From Aplectana chamaeleonis (Eukaryota; Nematoda; Chromadorea; Rhabditida; Cosmocercidae), in contig JAPDOI010000106.1 of assembly GCA_029168955.1 (NCBI GenBank), forward strand, positions 18,501 through 82,500: a DNA stretch of 64,000 nucleotides. Reading direction: 5' to 3'. Below are positions 34,932 through 45,069 of this stretch, in pieces. The notes under the pieces are model-generated. The model worked only from the letters and a program-made list of their open reading frames with translations, had not been told where the DNA came from and made no database searches. The first letter of the stretch is position 1, and each line of letters starts with the position of its first letter. The position numbers and the translations under genes are program-made.

Positions 34932-35395
34932 TTTGAAGGCAGTGTTCACGATAAATTTCACTTCCAATATCTCCACGGTTTACAGGTCTGGTGCCCTATA
35001 TAGCGAAACACGCTTAAAAAGGATGCTTGAGTCGCGTTTTTGAGCCAAGATAGGTCCTCCCTTATTTACGTTGATTTCTCAGCGTGGAGGAATTGACCGC
35101 TAGGAAGGATGATAGCATTCAATGCAATCAAGCAATCAGCTCACTTATCCGCACGTTGTTGACTTGATCATTCCTGTAACCTGAGTCTTCATTTGTTCAT
35201 TCCGAGGGGGCGGATCTGGGGCGCCAGGCGTGTCTGGGGCAACAAAACGCTTGTTGGCAGCCGTTATTTTGTCAGTTCTGGCTCGTTTTCTACCGTTCTG
35301 TCAACACTGGGAGCCTAGGGGCCTTTTCGTCTATCATCTCACTGCGGAAAGTCACCGATGATGATCATCGTGAACGCTGCCTTTAATACAACTGG
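34932..35395 (+). mobile_element. TTAA-family MITE, type 2 (464 bp)
   Basis: Starts TTTGAAGGCAGTGTTCACGA and ends ATCATCGTGAACGCTGCCTTTAA. Interior matches 26836-27290 closely (CCACGGTTTACAGGTCTGGT, GAATTGACCGCTAGGAAGGA). A facing element end (ATCGTGAACGATGCC) lies immediately upstream. Confidence 0.9.
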
Positions 35396-35472
35396 GCGGT
35401 TCAAAATAACAATACAAATAAGGATAATAAGCACTCGTGAATAGAAGATCAGGACAGGATATAAGGTACGCT

Positions 35473-35985
35473 TCACCGCAATGTTAAAAGGCTATGGCGC
35501 AGTTGCGGTCGACCCGCTAAAACCGCGGTAGAAAATCTGGCTTTTTGCCAGATTTCGTCATCGATCGACAGCACTGCTGATTTTCTGGGTGAGTTAAAAC
35601 TTTTCTTTTTTTTTTGCGTTTTTACTGCTTTATTTTTGTTTCTGGCTCTATTGATATTACGAGTACGGGCTTTCCTTGATGCATTAGGAGAATGTGCTGT
35701 TTTTAATATTTTCAAAGTAAAATTTAGAAAAAAAAAACACAACTAAGTTCGAAAAAAATGGCAAATTTTCCTCACGCATCAAGAAAAGCCCCTATTACCA
35801 TTGTCAAAAGATTCAGATGCAAAAATAGAGCAGAAGCAAATTAGAGAAAATAACAAAAACCCTAACTCAACCAGAATATCAGCTGTGCTCTCGATCGATA
35901 GCGAAATCTGGCAAAGTGCCCGGTTTTCCACCGCAGTTTTACAGTGTCGACCGCAACCGCACCATAGCCTTTTAACAGTGCGGTA
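35473..35985. mobile_element. Foldback element
   Basis: The left arm AAAAGGCTATGGCGCAGTTG ... CGGTCGAC ... GAAAATCTGGC ... ATCGATCGACAGCACTGCTG is mirrored by CAGCTGTGCTCTCGATCGAT ... AAATCTGGCAAAGTGCC ... GTCGACCGCAACCGCACC. The loop is A/T-homopolymer-rich. Frames on both strands (89 and 61 codons) are arm run-throughs, which explains their similar C-termini. Confidence 0.85.
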
Positions 35986-35989
35986 AACT

Positions 35990-36750
35990 ATAAGAGAAAA
36001 GGAAATAAATGTAAAACTTTTATTTATTGAACAAATAAAAACAAGAACATAAAAGAAATTGTAAAGCTAACACGATTCAATAATTTCTCGAAAAATTGAA
36101 AAGAAGGGATCCGGATAATTCGGAAAAAAATTAGATGAAATTGGCTACATCTCTTCTCATTGTTCTGAAGGGAGAGAGAGAGGGAAAAAGGGGGTTCTCC
36201 GAGCAGATCGTCCCCTAAAGTCCTGGAAACTTCGCGCTAAATTTAGTTTCTTTGCGCAGTGGTGCAGTTGCCACCGTGAATGACCGGTGGCCACTCTGAT
36301 CAAAACTTCTTCAACAATATAAACAGAGAAAATTAGAGAAATATCGAAAAAAATTCTGAGTGTTCTCCCCAGTTTGCTCGCCCAGAAGTTGAGGGACACC
36401 AATGAAATTTTTGGGAGCGCTCGCATTGTTGAAAATCACCATGCGCGCACTGAGGTTATAGAGAAAACCTTTCACGATGCTTGGCTAATCTCATATACGC
36501 GCTATCACTCTATCATTAACATGTTTGTATTTATCAGAGGCGCTTATCGGTGACGTTGCGTTATAAAGTGTTTTTTCGCAGGTAACATGAAAAGATTCGA
36601 AAATCCAGCGTGGTGTGAATGAGCGAGAAGGCACCATTCTTTTCGAATATTACCACGGTCGGTAGCTTCCAATGCTTCTCCATTCTCAACTATTGACTTC
36701 AATCTTCTGCTGTGTCACCATGCGCCCAGCTCCAGTAAACACTTATTTCA
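35990..36750. other. No supported gene
   Basis: AT-rich, with an AG-rich run (GGGAGAGAGAGAGGGAAAAA) near 36170 and no exon candidates I can support. Confidence 0.4.
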
Positions 36751-36809
36751 GCTGAATTCTGCTCAGTCTCTACTTACCCAAAGAAAAACAATTCGCAACA
36801 ACTATCAGC

Positions 36810-36863
36810 ATGGAAACTGATGATATATTGAGTGTCGTTTCGACTCAAGCCGATGATGACGAG
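36810..36863 (+). CDS. Candidate first exon, unidentified gene
   Basis: ATG opens an acidic N-terminus METDDILSVVSTQADDDE ending exactly at a GTCAGT donor, phase 0. An acceptor-like ACTTATTTCAG ends at 36751, about 58 bases upstream, where a spliced leader could be added. No second exon was found in the following kilobase; 36900-37250 contains G/C runs and AT-rich sequence. Plausible but unproven. Confidence 0.35.
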
Positions 36864-37489
36864 GTCAGTTTCACAGGAAGCAAAAAAAAACTAGAAAAAA
36901 AGAGCTGATTTTTTCACTGATTCGAGATCCCAAACGTCAGTGGTTCTACTTCTGCAAATGGCAAAATTTTCGAAGCTCCGAAAATTGCAGAAGTGCGACG
37001 TTTGATGAAATTTGGGTACTATTCTAGATGGGGGGGGGATCAGGTTACCAGATAAAACTGAAATGAACGCCAATTTGATAACACTATTAATTGAAGTATC
37101 TCCATTGAATTTCAAAGACAACACTGTCTGATAGCGGTATCAAGCATCTCATACTAGACCAGCGTTTATATGAATGAATCTTGAGACCTCCCCCCCCCAG
37201 TTTAGAGAAAGAGCGAGATTCGCCCGGCATCTCAACAGGTTTCGCTACTCTCGAAAAAAGTCTATTTCCGCATCAACTTGCTCTGAAGGAACATTCGTAT
37301 GGTCTGTATCATATCTCTAGGTAGTCGCATCGCAGCTATTATCTCTCTATATTGGGAGCCAGCGGTTGTTTCTCTATTTATACCATTATGTTTCTCTTTT
37401 TCTGTGATAGAGACGTCATTGCAGCGTCGCGGGATTAATGGAAATAAAGAAAGAAAAATAAAATAAAATTCATAGATTTTCGGGCTCCA

Positions 37490-37810
37490 GGGGTCATATT
37501 CGCCAATAACCCGCCGGGTAGTCGAAGGGTAAATGAGATGAAATTTCAGTGCAAAACGCGCGCTCCACGGCCACCTGTCGCCTCCCTTGGCTTCCCTCGC
37601 GACCGCCGGAATTTTTCGAATAGCATAGCTGAAAAATGGCCGCATCGCGATGGAATCTTTATCTTTTTGCAGTGATATCGATACGTAACACAGTTTGCAT
37701 TTCCATCTTATATGGTGTAGGATGGGTTGATCTGCTCCTCTGCCGCGCGCGGTATCATCCCTTCCGCTTCCCTTCGACTACCCTCGGCGGGTTGTTGGCG
37801 AATACGACCC
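37490..37810. mobile_element. Foldback element
   Basis: The left arm CATATTCGCCAATAACCCGC then CGGGTAGTCGAAGGG is mirrored by CCCTTCGACTACCCTCGGCG then GGGTTGTTGGCGAATACG. GC-rich words (GCGCGCTCCACGG, CCGCGCGCGG) lie within. The 127-codon minus frame is a run-through. Confidence 0.65.
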
Positions 37811-37969
37811 CAGGACATGTGCAAAACTTGTCGGAGGGCACTCAGGATTGAGTTGAAGAATGAATGATCCAGAAATCAAAGTATTTACATGAAGTTTCCA
37901 TGAAAACTGTGACTGATAACGCTATCAGACATATGTTATCAGCACAAATTTTCATTTTCATGGATCACT

Positions 37970-38513
37970 CAGACAATAGGTGCGGGCTGACCGCTGGCAA
38001 TCAAGGCCTCTGCGGGCGGTACGCCAGCAAGTTGCGGTCAGATCGCTGTCCATCGTGAGCTTGCCGGGCGGATCGCTGCCTCTCGTTGTCTCCGCAGGCG
38101 GATCGCTGCTTTTTGGCGGACGGATAGCGGCGCCTGGGAAAGTTGATCACGCTAGCGGGCGGATCGACGGCAAGCTCTAAAGCGGCGATCCGCCCGCAAA
38201 CTGCCAGCGATCATCCCGCAAGGGCTTTGATAGCCAGCGATCCGCCCGCTGAGGTATGAGATGCAGCCATCCGCCCGCAACCTGAAAGCGATCTGCCCGC
38301 CAGGGCTTTGATAGCCAGCGGTCCGCTCGCCACTGCTTTGATAGCCAGCGATCCGCCCGCTTAAATTTCACACGGTGAAATTTCTAAATCTATGATGAGT
38401 TCTTTTCTGGTATCAAAATCATGCAAAGAGTAAACAAACGGCGGGCGGATGGCGGGGGGGGATGCCGATCCACCCGCCAAAAGCCAGCGATCCGCCCGCA
38501 TCTACTGTCTGAG
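37970..38513. mobile_element. TIR element filled with AGCGATCCGCCCGC motifs
   Basis: Terminal inverted repeats CTCAGACAATAGGTGCGGG (left) and CCCGCATCTACTGTCTGAG (right) enclose ~500 bp holding about a dozen variants of AGCGATCCGCCCGC. In the left part the motif reads GCGGGCGGATCGCTG, in the right part mostly the inverse, often followed or preceded by GGCTTTGATAGCC. There is no coding capacity. Confidence 0.85.
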
Positions 38514-38911
38514 CATTTTATTTTCTCGAGTGCCCCCGACTAGTTTTGCACCCCGTGACATTGCTCACTCGCGTGCGTACGCGACGCAGTCCAGTAAGTG
38601 CCGCGCGCAAGGCGATAATTAAAATACCGCCACCGTTAAGAAGAGAGTTCAGCTCTCTACTCAGAACGTTGGAAGGCCGTGTGCCCGGGAATTTCCGACC
38701 AAGGGCGAGCGGCGGGGGCCATGTTTTGCGAGAGGAGAATCATCAGGCGCGGGGCGGGGAGGCCACCAAATTTCATTAGCTCGGTCCTGCAGGGAAAATT
38801 CGAAACAGAGGAAAACACGTTCGCTCGGGAAAATCGTATTACACGTTGAACGCTAGAGTCAAACCCGTGCCACATATGAGCACAATTTTATGATAAGTTC
38901 ACTGCAGGCAC
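38514..38911. other. No supported gene
   Basis: Moderately GC-rich sequence; frames on both strands (77 and 72 codons) overlap and neither has supporting signals. Confidence 0.35.
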
Positions 38912-39490
38912 CCTTGAGTAAGACAGAATTATAAAACTCAAACCGCAGATTTCATCCACCGTAACCCAATAGACATGATAAGAGTAAAGAAACACATCTG
39001 CATCCCAGTTACAACCGTGACAAAATGTGGGTTGGTGGATTATCATGCTCCTTGGAAGCAATTCACTCCGATACTTGTGGAAAGTGGTTCTACATGACTG
39101 TTTGGTGAGTGTTGTCGAGAGCAGCAGTTGGGAAGCGTTGAAGCGCAGGAAGTTGGGCAACAATTGAAGTAGGTCAAGCTCCGATAGAATTCAGAGCTTC
39201 ACCCATAAGGGCCTAACGGGCTGTCCTATGCAGCAGTAGGGGAAAGCTGCAAGTCTTCCAACTTCACGAGTACCTCGATGTGAAAGTCCTTAGTGTACCG
39301 CACGCTCATACGAAACCTTTCATAAAAACTGGAATGAATTCCTTACACGGAACACGACATCGTTCCACCGACCAGCGCTTCATCATGACGATAAATGAAT
39401 GGAATTGTTTTCAATACTCTTATCATGTCCATTGGGTTACTGTGGAAAGAATCTGCGGTTTGAATTTTATAATTTTGTTTGAGTAAGTAC
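38912..39490. mobile_element. Foldback element with ~190-bp arms
   Basis: The left arm AAAACTCAAACCGCAGATTT ... CACCGTAACCCAATAGACAT ... GATAAGAGTA is mirrored by TACTCTTATCATGTCCATTG ... GGTTACTGTGG ... TGCGGTTTGAATTTTATAAT. The open frames on either strand therefore encode similar YSYHVxWVTVxxICGL strings and are not genes. Confidence 0.85.
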
Positions 39491-39699
39491 TTACATCATC
39501 GCGCACTTCGCGCGGTGGCAGTAAGGTAAGTTCCCCAGTCTATCGAATAGACTCAAGTGGGACACCCATCATGGGGTTTAGAAAATTTTGGAGAACGGTA
39601 TAGCACCCGCTCAGGGTGTGAGAGAGGTGGTTCCCGGAGATTGCTATACAAGGATTCAATCATTTGAACGATGACACCGCGGAGATGTTCTACCCGGGC

Positions 39700-40056
39700 C
39701 CCGCGCCCTTTCGCTTGAATGTCCGGGCTTCACAAGCACGCTCATGCCGATCATTTTTTCCGCAGGGCTACCGTAACCCTCCTTCAAAAATTTTCCAAGT
39801 GTCAGCTTGGTTATGAGCACATCGTACTAGCCAACAAACATGTTTGCACAATTTCGACCTCAGCCACTTCCCGGTGGCTTCACGATGAGAGCGGTGTGTG
39901 AATGAATGCATACCGCCCCCCCACTTTTTTCTCCCCCGCATGTTATGAGCGTGTGTTTACATTCGTAATCATGTTTTGTTCAAGAATGGTTACGGTAGCC
40001 CTGCGGAAAAAATGATCGGCATGGGCGTGCTTTTCCGGGCTTCGCGCCCATTATGA
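39700..40056. mobile_element. Foldback element
   Basis: The left arm TCCGGGCTTCACAAGCACGC ... CATGCCGATCATTTTTTCCG ... CAGGGCTACCGTAACC is mirrored by GGTTACGGTAGCCCTGCGGA ... AAAAATGATCGGCATGGGCG ... TGCTTTTCCGGGCTTCG. The loop is ~190 bp. Confidence 0.85.
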
Positions 40057-42212
40057 GTCATGGGGCTGGGGCGGGGACCTGTTGGGCGCCAGGCGCGGTG
40101 GGGGGGGGCCGCCTCGCTGAGTGGTGGGTATGGGGGCGCAGCCCTCCGACGTTCTGAGTATACGAGTAAGTGACTATCGGTGGTGACAAGAAATAAACAC
40201 TGGGAACTTGGTAATGCTCTAGGAAATGTCAGTTTGTAAGATTTCATCGGAAAGCGGAGATGCCGCGTGGCCGCCTCTCTTCGCGCGCGACGGAGCACGC
40301 ATGGATGAGCAATGTGCGCCTACCGATGTTTTGCAATCTTAAGATCCAGATTTGGTGTGCTCCAAATGTAGGGTGAGGATATTCGAGAAAATTTCAGCAT
40401 GTGTCTGATACGCTTCAATTGAACAACAGGTGCTGTCACAAAGGGGGGGGGGGTGCGCTATGACATAGCACATAGCACTTGGCCGGGCCCAATTTTATGC
40501 GGGGCAGCGACTCTCCTCATTCTGGAAGGGAAGGGAAATCCACGGTGGTGTTCAAATTACGTTGCGGCGCGGAAAGATGGGCGTGGCCACGTGAGCTATC
40601 ATGTTGCCCCCTCCCACCATTCGCGATAGCAACTGATCAAGACATGCGCAATCCCACATCAAGTCGCGATGAAAGTCTGAGCGGGCGACGCGGTGGTAAC
40701 ATATGATAACATGATAACATATGATAACATGATAACATATGATAACAGAGTGTGATAAAAGCCGCTTTCCCCGAAGCATCAAGTCTCGAATTGGCAGAGT
40801 ACATATCCTTCATTTCCGAGCTACTCCTCAGGTACTCAGGGTGACGGCCCGCGGTCCCTGTCCTCCGGCCGCCCGCTTTTGGTTCGAAGGCCAGCTTCAT
40901 GTCGACGGCCCGCCGACCTTTACCAGATGACCCGCGATCATTATTTGTATTATTATTTACCTCAAGCATGTCACCCCGGGTCCACGGCGGAGAAACGCCC
41001 CGCCTCGGCCCGCCGCAGTCTGCGGTGAAGAACCACCCTCTCCGCAGATGGCGGAGAAAGCCCCCGCCCAGCCGTGGGGATACCCCTGTCCCCTCAGCGG
41101 TCAAAAGTATGCTGGCCTCCGGAGAGTGACTCAAAGTCACCTTCCAGGGCCGGCATTAGGATGCCGAATGAGAAATCTAGTGAGATGAAGTGCCTTCTAT
41201 ACCGGCTGTGCACGTTATGACGGGATCATTCGTGACCATAATCAATCGTCTTTCCAACCGGCCGAATAGAAGATGGCGTGGCGTGTTTCGTGGCTCGCGG
41301 GCGAGCCAATATCCGAGCTACGTGTGCGTCGCATGCAGCATAGTTCGCCGCTGGCCGGCACCTCTGAAATGTGGGGCGCCGGCCGTCGTTTTCGGCATAG
41401 AGATTCGTCGGCCGTCGCCCTAAGTACCTGAGTCTCATTAGTATTATCACTATCGTAGATGCGAAGCGGTTGTTTTTCGAAAAAAAGAACTATGAAAATG
41501 AAGAAATCATTCTCACTCCTATGATAGTGAAGCCCAACCCTGCGAGTAGCGGGGAAATGGAGGATACATGTACAGTATGGATCCAACTCTGCATTAAAAC
41601 GGCGATTTCGGATTGACTCGAGTACCGGTCAGATGAAAGAATACGATATCCAAATGTCCTAAACCAGGAAAAGTGAAAATCATAATGTCCGGTCGGCAAA
41701 CCGAAAAAAAACGGGTAGAATCGGATAATTGATAGGATCAGAACAAAAACCTCCATTTTTTTCTTTCGGGGGGGGGCGAAGGATTGGCCTGAGGTGGCTT
41801 TTGTGCCAAAACCTAGCGATGAAGTCGCTTGATTGATACATAGGCTATTCATAACGTCGCGTAGCGGGAACAAACACAGCTAGGGGGGGACACATGATTC
41901 AGGCAAGGATTTAATAATACCACTTTCGAAAATCGGAGTATTCTTGTGAAGTTTATGAGAAATCGGTGGCTGATGAAGCTTTGAGATGCATGATATCTGT
42001 AAAACTAGCAATTTTATAAACCATACGTCAATGGTTCCCTCGAAAACCGCGCTGCGAACGAGCTCTTGAAGTCGTCGCAGCATCTCGCTGGAATAATTGG
42101 AGCAAACTATCCCAGGAGCGGTCAGTTTAGGTCAATGGCAGGGTGCTGCGACACGCGCTCTGCACAGCGACAGCGACCTTTGAAAATCTGTCACTGTCAC
42201 AGTGCGCTGATT
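40057..42212. other. Gene-poor, GC-variable stretch
   Basis: Contains G runs at 40443-40453 and 41768-41776, a three-unit tandem of an 18-bp ATAACATATGATAACATG word at 40697-40745, and GC-rich sequence at 40830-41120 and 41240-41420. Several long overlapping frames exist on both strands (up to 167 codons), but none shows recognisable motifs or splice logic; the longest runs through the tandem repeat. Confidence 0.4.
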
Positions 42213-42225
42213 AGCGACAGTAGCA
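42213..42225. repeat. Target site duplication of RTE copy B, left
   Basis: AGCGACAGTAGCA is repeated exactly at 44045-44057 and brackets the inserted copy. Confidence 0.9.
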
Positions 42226-44044
42226 CTCACTCACTCACTCATCCCGTTAGCTGGCATCTGGTGGAGCGGGATGCCCTCTCAACTAATACACTGCTGTAGG
42301 AGCTCGTGCGGCCTGAACGATACGCTTCCAATCAAAACGGCTTGCAGCAACAAGTTTAGCGTTAAGGACACTGCACCGTTGAGTCTTCAGATCCTCCTCT
42401 ATGTGTTTGAGCCATGTCTTATTCGGGGCCGTTCGTTGAATTCTCACGATGATGGGCGCTTACGCCACAGCATACTGTACGGGAGACTGGTCGCGTCCAT
42501 CCTTCATACATGTCCGAACCATCGCAGTCTTCTTGTCTGCAGCTGTTCTCCGACCGTCCGTTGCTTCATGCAGCTCTTTCGTATATCGTCGTTGCAGACA
42601 CGACAACGAACCGCAATTCCAAGGATCTGGCGCAAACATCGCATCTGGGAGAATTCAAGCTTGACGCGGTCTGACTTAAGCAGAGTCCAGATTTCCGAGC
42701 CGCGTAGTAGTACGGGTATTATCAGCGCTCGGAACAATCGCACTTTAGTCTTCAGTGAAATGTTGTTTTTCTTCCACAAACACCAGCCAAGCGAGGCAAA
42801 CACACTAGACACCTGCCCGATTCTGCTGCACACCTCTGCTGTGGCCGCAACTTTTCGCTCCTGCACTACTGACCCAAGGTGTTTGAATTCCTTGACCTGC
42901 TAAAGTTCTACTCCTTCAAACTGAGCAGATGCAGGCGACCCATCCGATGTCATCACGTTGGTCTTCTCCTGGTTGATTCTTAAGCCGTAGGAGTTTGCAA
43001 TCAGTGCCATATTGCTTATCAAAGACGTGGCCTCCGCATCAGTATCCGTGAACACTGCGCTGTCATCCGCGAACATCAAGTCTGTGACGTACTCATTACT
43101 TCCGCATTGAACGCCTCTTCTGGTCCAAAGACCTTCCTCATAATAGCGCCCACAACAGTATTGAAGAGCAGAGGCGAGACCACAGCGCCTTAGCGAACTC
43201 CAGCGGTGACGGCAAACTCCTCGGACAACTTATCCCCAATGCGTACGGAACTGGTGGACCCTTCGTACGTCTCCTGGAAGGGCTTGACTATCCTTGTCGG
43301 TATGTGCTCGCTTTCAAGTGCTTTCCACAGCGCCGGCCAGTGAATACAATCGAACGCAGATTTGAGTCTATAAATGTGATCACGACACGCTCTCCAGAGC
43401 GGATTTTCTCTTCCATGAGCTGCCGAAATGCGAAGATCTGATCACTGCAGCTTCTCCTTGGACCCCGCCTGTTCTTCACGACCGGTTTGCTCACGATGAC
43501 GCTGAAGTCTGCTCTGAATAACCCTCATGAAGACCTTGCCAACGATAGACAACAGACTGATTCCTCTGTAATTTTTGCAGTCCCTGGCGTCACCCTTCTT
43601 GTGTATGGGAACGATTAAGGCACGTTTCCAGGTAGCTGGTATTTTCTCAGACTGCCAGATAAGAGTAATTAGTCGATGAAGTTGGCGCAGCAGGACGTCT
43701 CCGTCAGCCTTGATGGCTTCTGCGGTGATTTTGTCCACTACTGACGCTCTGCCGTTTTTCAGTGACTTTATCGCTATCGTTAGTTCATCTACAGTGGGGT
43801 CTGAGTCAAGAACTGCATCTCCGGACGCTTCAACGTGTGGTGGCTTGGCAAGCTGTCCTTACGGCGCTTCATGAATGTATAGCTCACTGAAGAACTGTCT
43901 CCACCGACGGAGGCGCTCGCCCAAAAAGCCATGAATGACCCATCTGCATTCCTGATACTATCGCTAGTCAGTTTTGTCCTTCCTCCGAGCCGCTCGATTG
44001 TCCGATAGAGAGTCCGATAATCATGCCTGCTCGCAGACTCCGAC
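42226..44044 (-). pseudogene. RTE-type retrotransposon copy B (5'-truncated)
   Basis: The minus-strand 3' end starts with a TGAG tetramer tail (ACTCACTCACTC on the + strand) and proceeds upstream through the RT C-terminus (LRWFGHV, LRQILGIAVRCR, EIWTLLKSDRVK), thumb, catalytic region and KITAEAIKADGDVLLRQ, to the DYRTLYRTIERLGGRTK linker, where it is cut off at 44044. The endonuclease is missing. Several frameshifts, and a changed segment around 43120, break the RT. Nucleotide similarity to copy A is high. A 13-bp target duplication flanks it, the signature of target-primed reverse transcription with incomplete first-strand synthesis. Confidence 0.92.
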
Positions 44045-44057
44045 AGCGACAGTAGCA
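44045..44057. repeat. Target site duplication of RTE copy B, right
   Basis: Second copy of AGCGACAGTAGCA. The flanking sequence on both sides shares GCGACAG words, as expected for one interrupted locus. Confidence 0.9.
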
Positions 44058-44569
44058 ACGACAGGCATAGACACATTTGCGGTATGTCAGCCCTATGCGA
44101 CACGTCGCCGCAACGGACCCGCGACAACTGTTCCTACAATGGCCAGTGCCGTCGCTCCTATGATGATCTCGCCACGATTTTTGCTAAACGTCATGACTGC
44201 CGCGCATGACAGCGACAAAGTATACCATTGACGTTAAAGAGCGTCCATAGGTGGCCGCACACAACATTTTCCCGACCGCAACCCGTTCCCGGCGCTGCCC
44301 TTCAGCAGCCGGCTCGCGTGTGCTGCGCTCAGCTCCGGCACCGCTCCCACTCTCCTGGTCCGTTGAAAAGTCAAAATAACCTTTATTGGGAAAAGTTTTG
44401 CAGACCCGTTCTGGCGCTGTAATCTAGTTCCCGCAGAGTACGAATGTTCGTAAAAACGCATTCAAAAAGTGAAGGGAAATTTGCAGATCGTAAATATTGA
44501 CACAGGATCTATTCCATCGATGTTCTTTTAAACTTTGTTCCTAAAGCGCATTTCAGTGATCTATCATTT

Positions 44570-44912
44570 AAAGTCAGCGTTCACAATGAAAGCGGCCCTC
44601 AAGTGTTCACCAAAAATCGAAAGTTCTGGGGTCCATTGCAAAGATAATTTCGAAAAAACAATAGAAAACGATCCAAAAATAGCTCTATGTTGCTTCAAAT
44701 CTTGGATGTGCTATGCACGCTCACCACACTTCTACTCTGGCCATCGAGGAAGTGGGCGGGTGGGCACACCACATTCAAGTTTTATGACCACATAGAGCCA
44801 GCCATTTATGGCTCGTTTTCTGCCGTTTTTTCGACATTATTGTTGCAAAGGACCCTGAGAAATTCGATTTTTGGTGAGAAAGGTATTTTTTCAATTGAGA
44901 ACGCTGTCTCCG
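44570..44912. mobile_element. Foldback MITE
   Basis: The left arm CAAAAATCGAAAGTTCTGGG ... GTCCATTGCAAAGATAAT ... TCGAAAAAACAATAGAAAACG is mirrored by CGTTTTCTGCCGTTTTTTCG ... ATTATTGTTGCAAAGGAC ... GAAATTCGATTTTTGG. The ends (AGTCAGCGTTCACAATG / CAATTGAGAACGCTGTC) are diverged TTAA-family termini. Confidence 0.75.
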
Positions 44913-45069
44913 ATTGAAAAAAGAGTTTCCCGGCTTCGACTATTCCTTCTGGGGATGTGCAGCACATTCGACCAATCAGAATCATAGAGGCTTTCGGATG
45001 TGTATTGGACACAACGAATTGGGGGGTCAGCTGATGTTCCAGTCAGTGTTCCTATCATCCCAGACAAAT

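Noticed and set aside
38888..39486. Two frames with similar YSYHVYWVTV strings, suspected gene duplication
   Set aside because: They are the two inverted arms of one foldback element.
40637..41140. 167-codon minus frame as a gene
   Set aside because: Its C-terminal part translates the ATAACATATGATAACATG tandem repeat and the rest is GC-rich without motifs; overlapping frames on the other strand are equally open.
42066..42903. + strand frame of 210 codons
   Set aside because: Antisense of the RTE copy B reverse transcriptase C-terminus.
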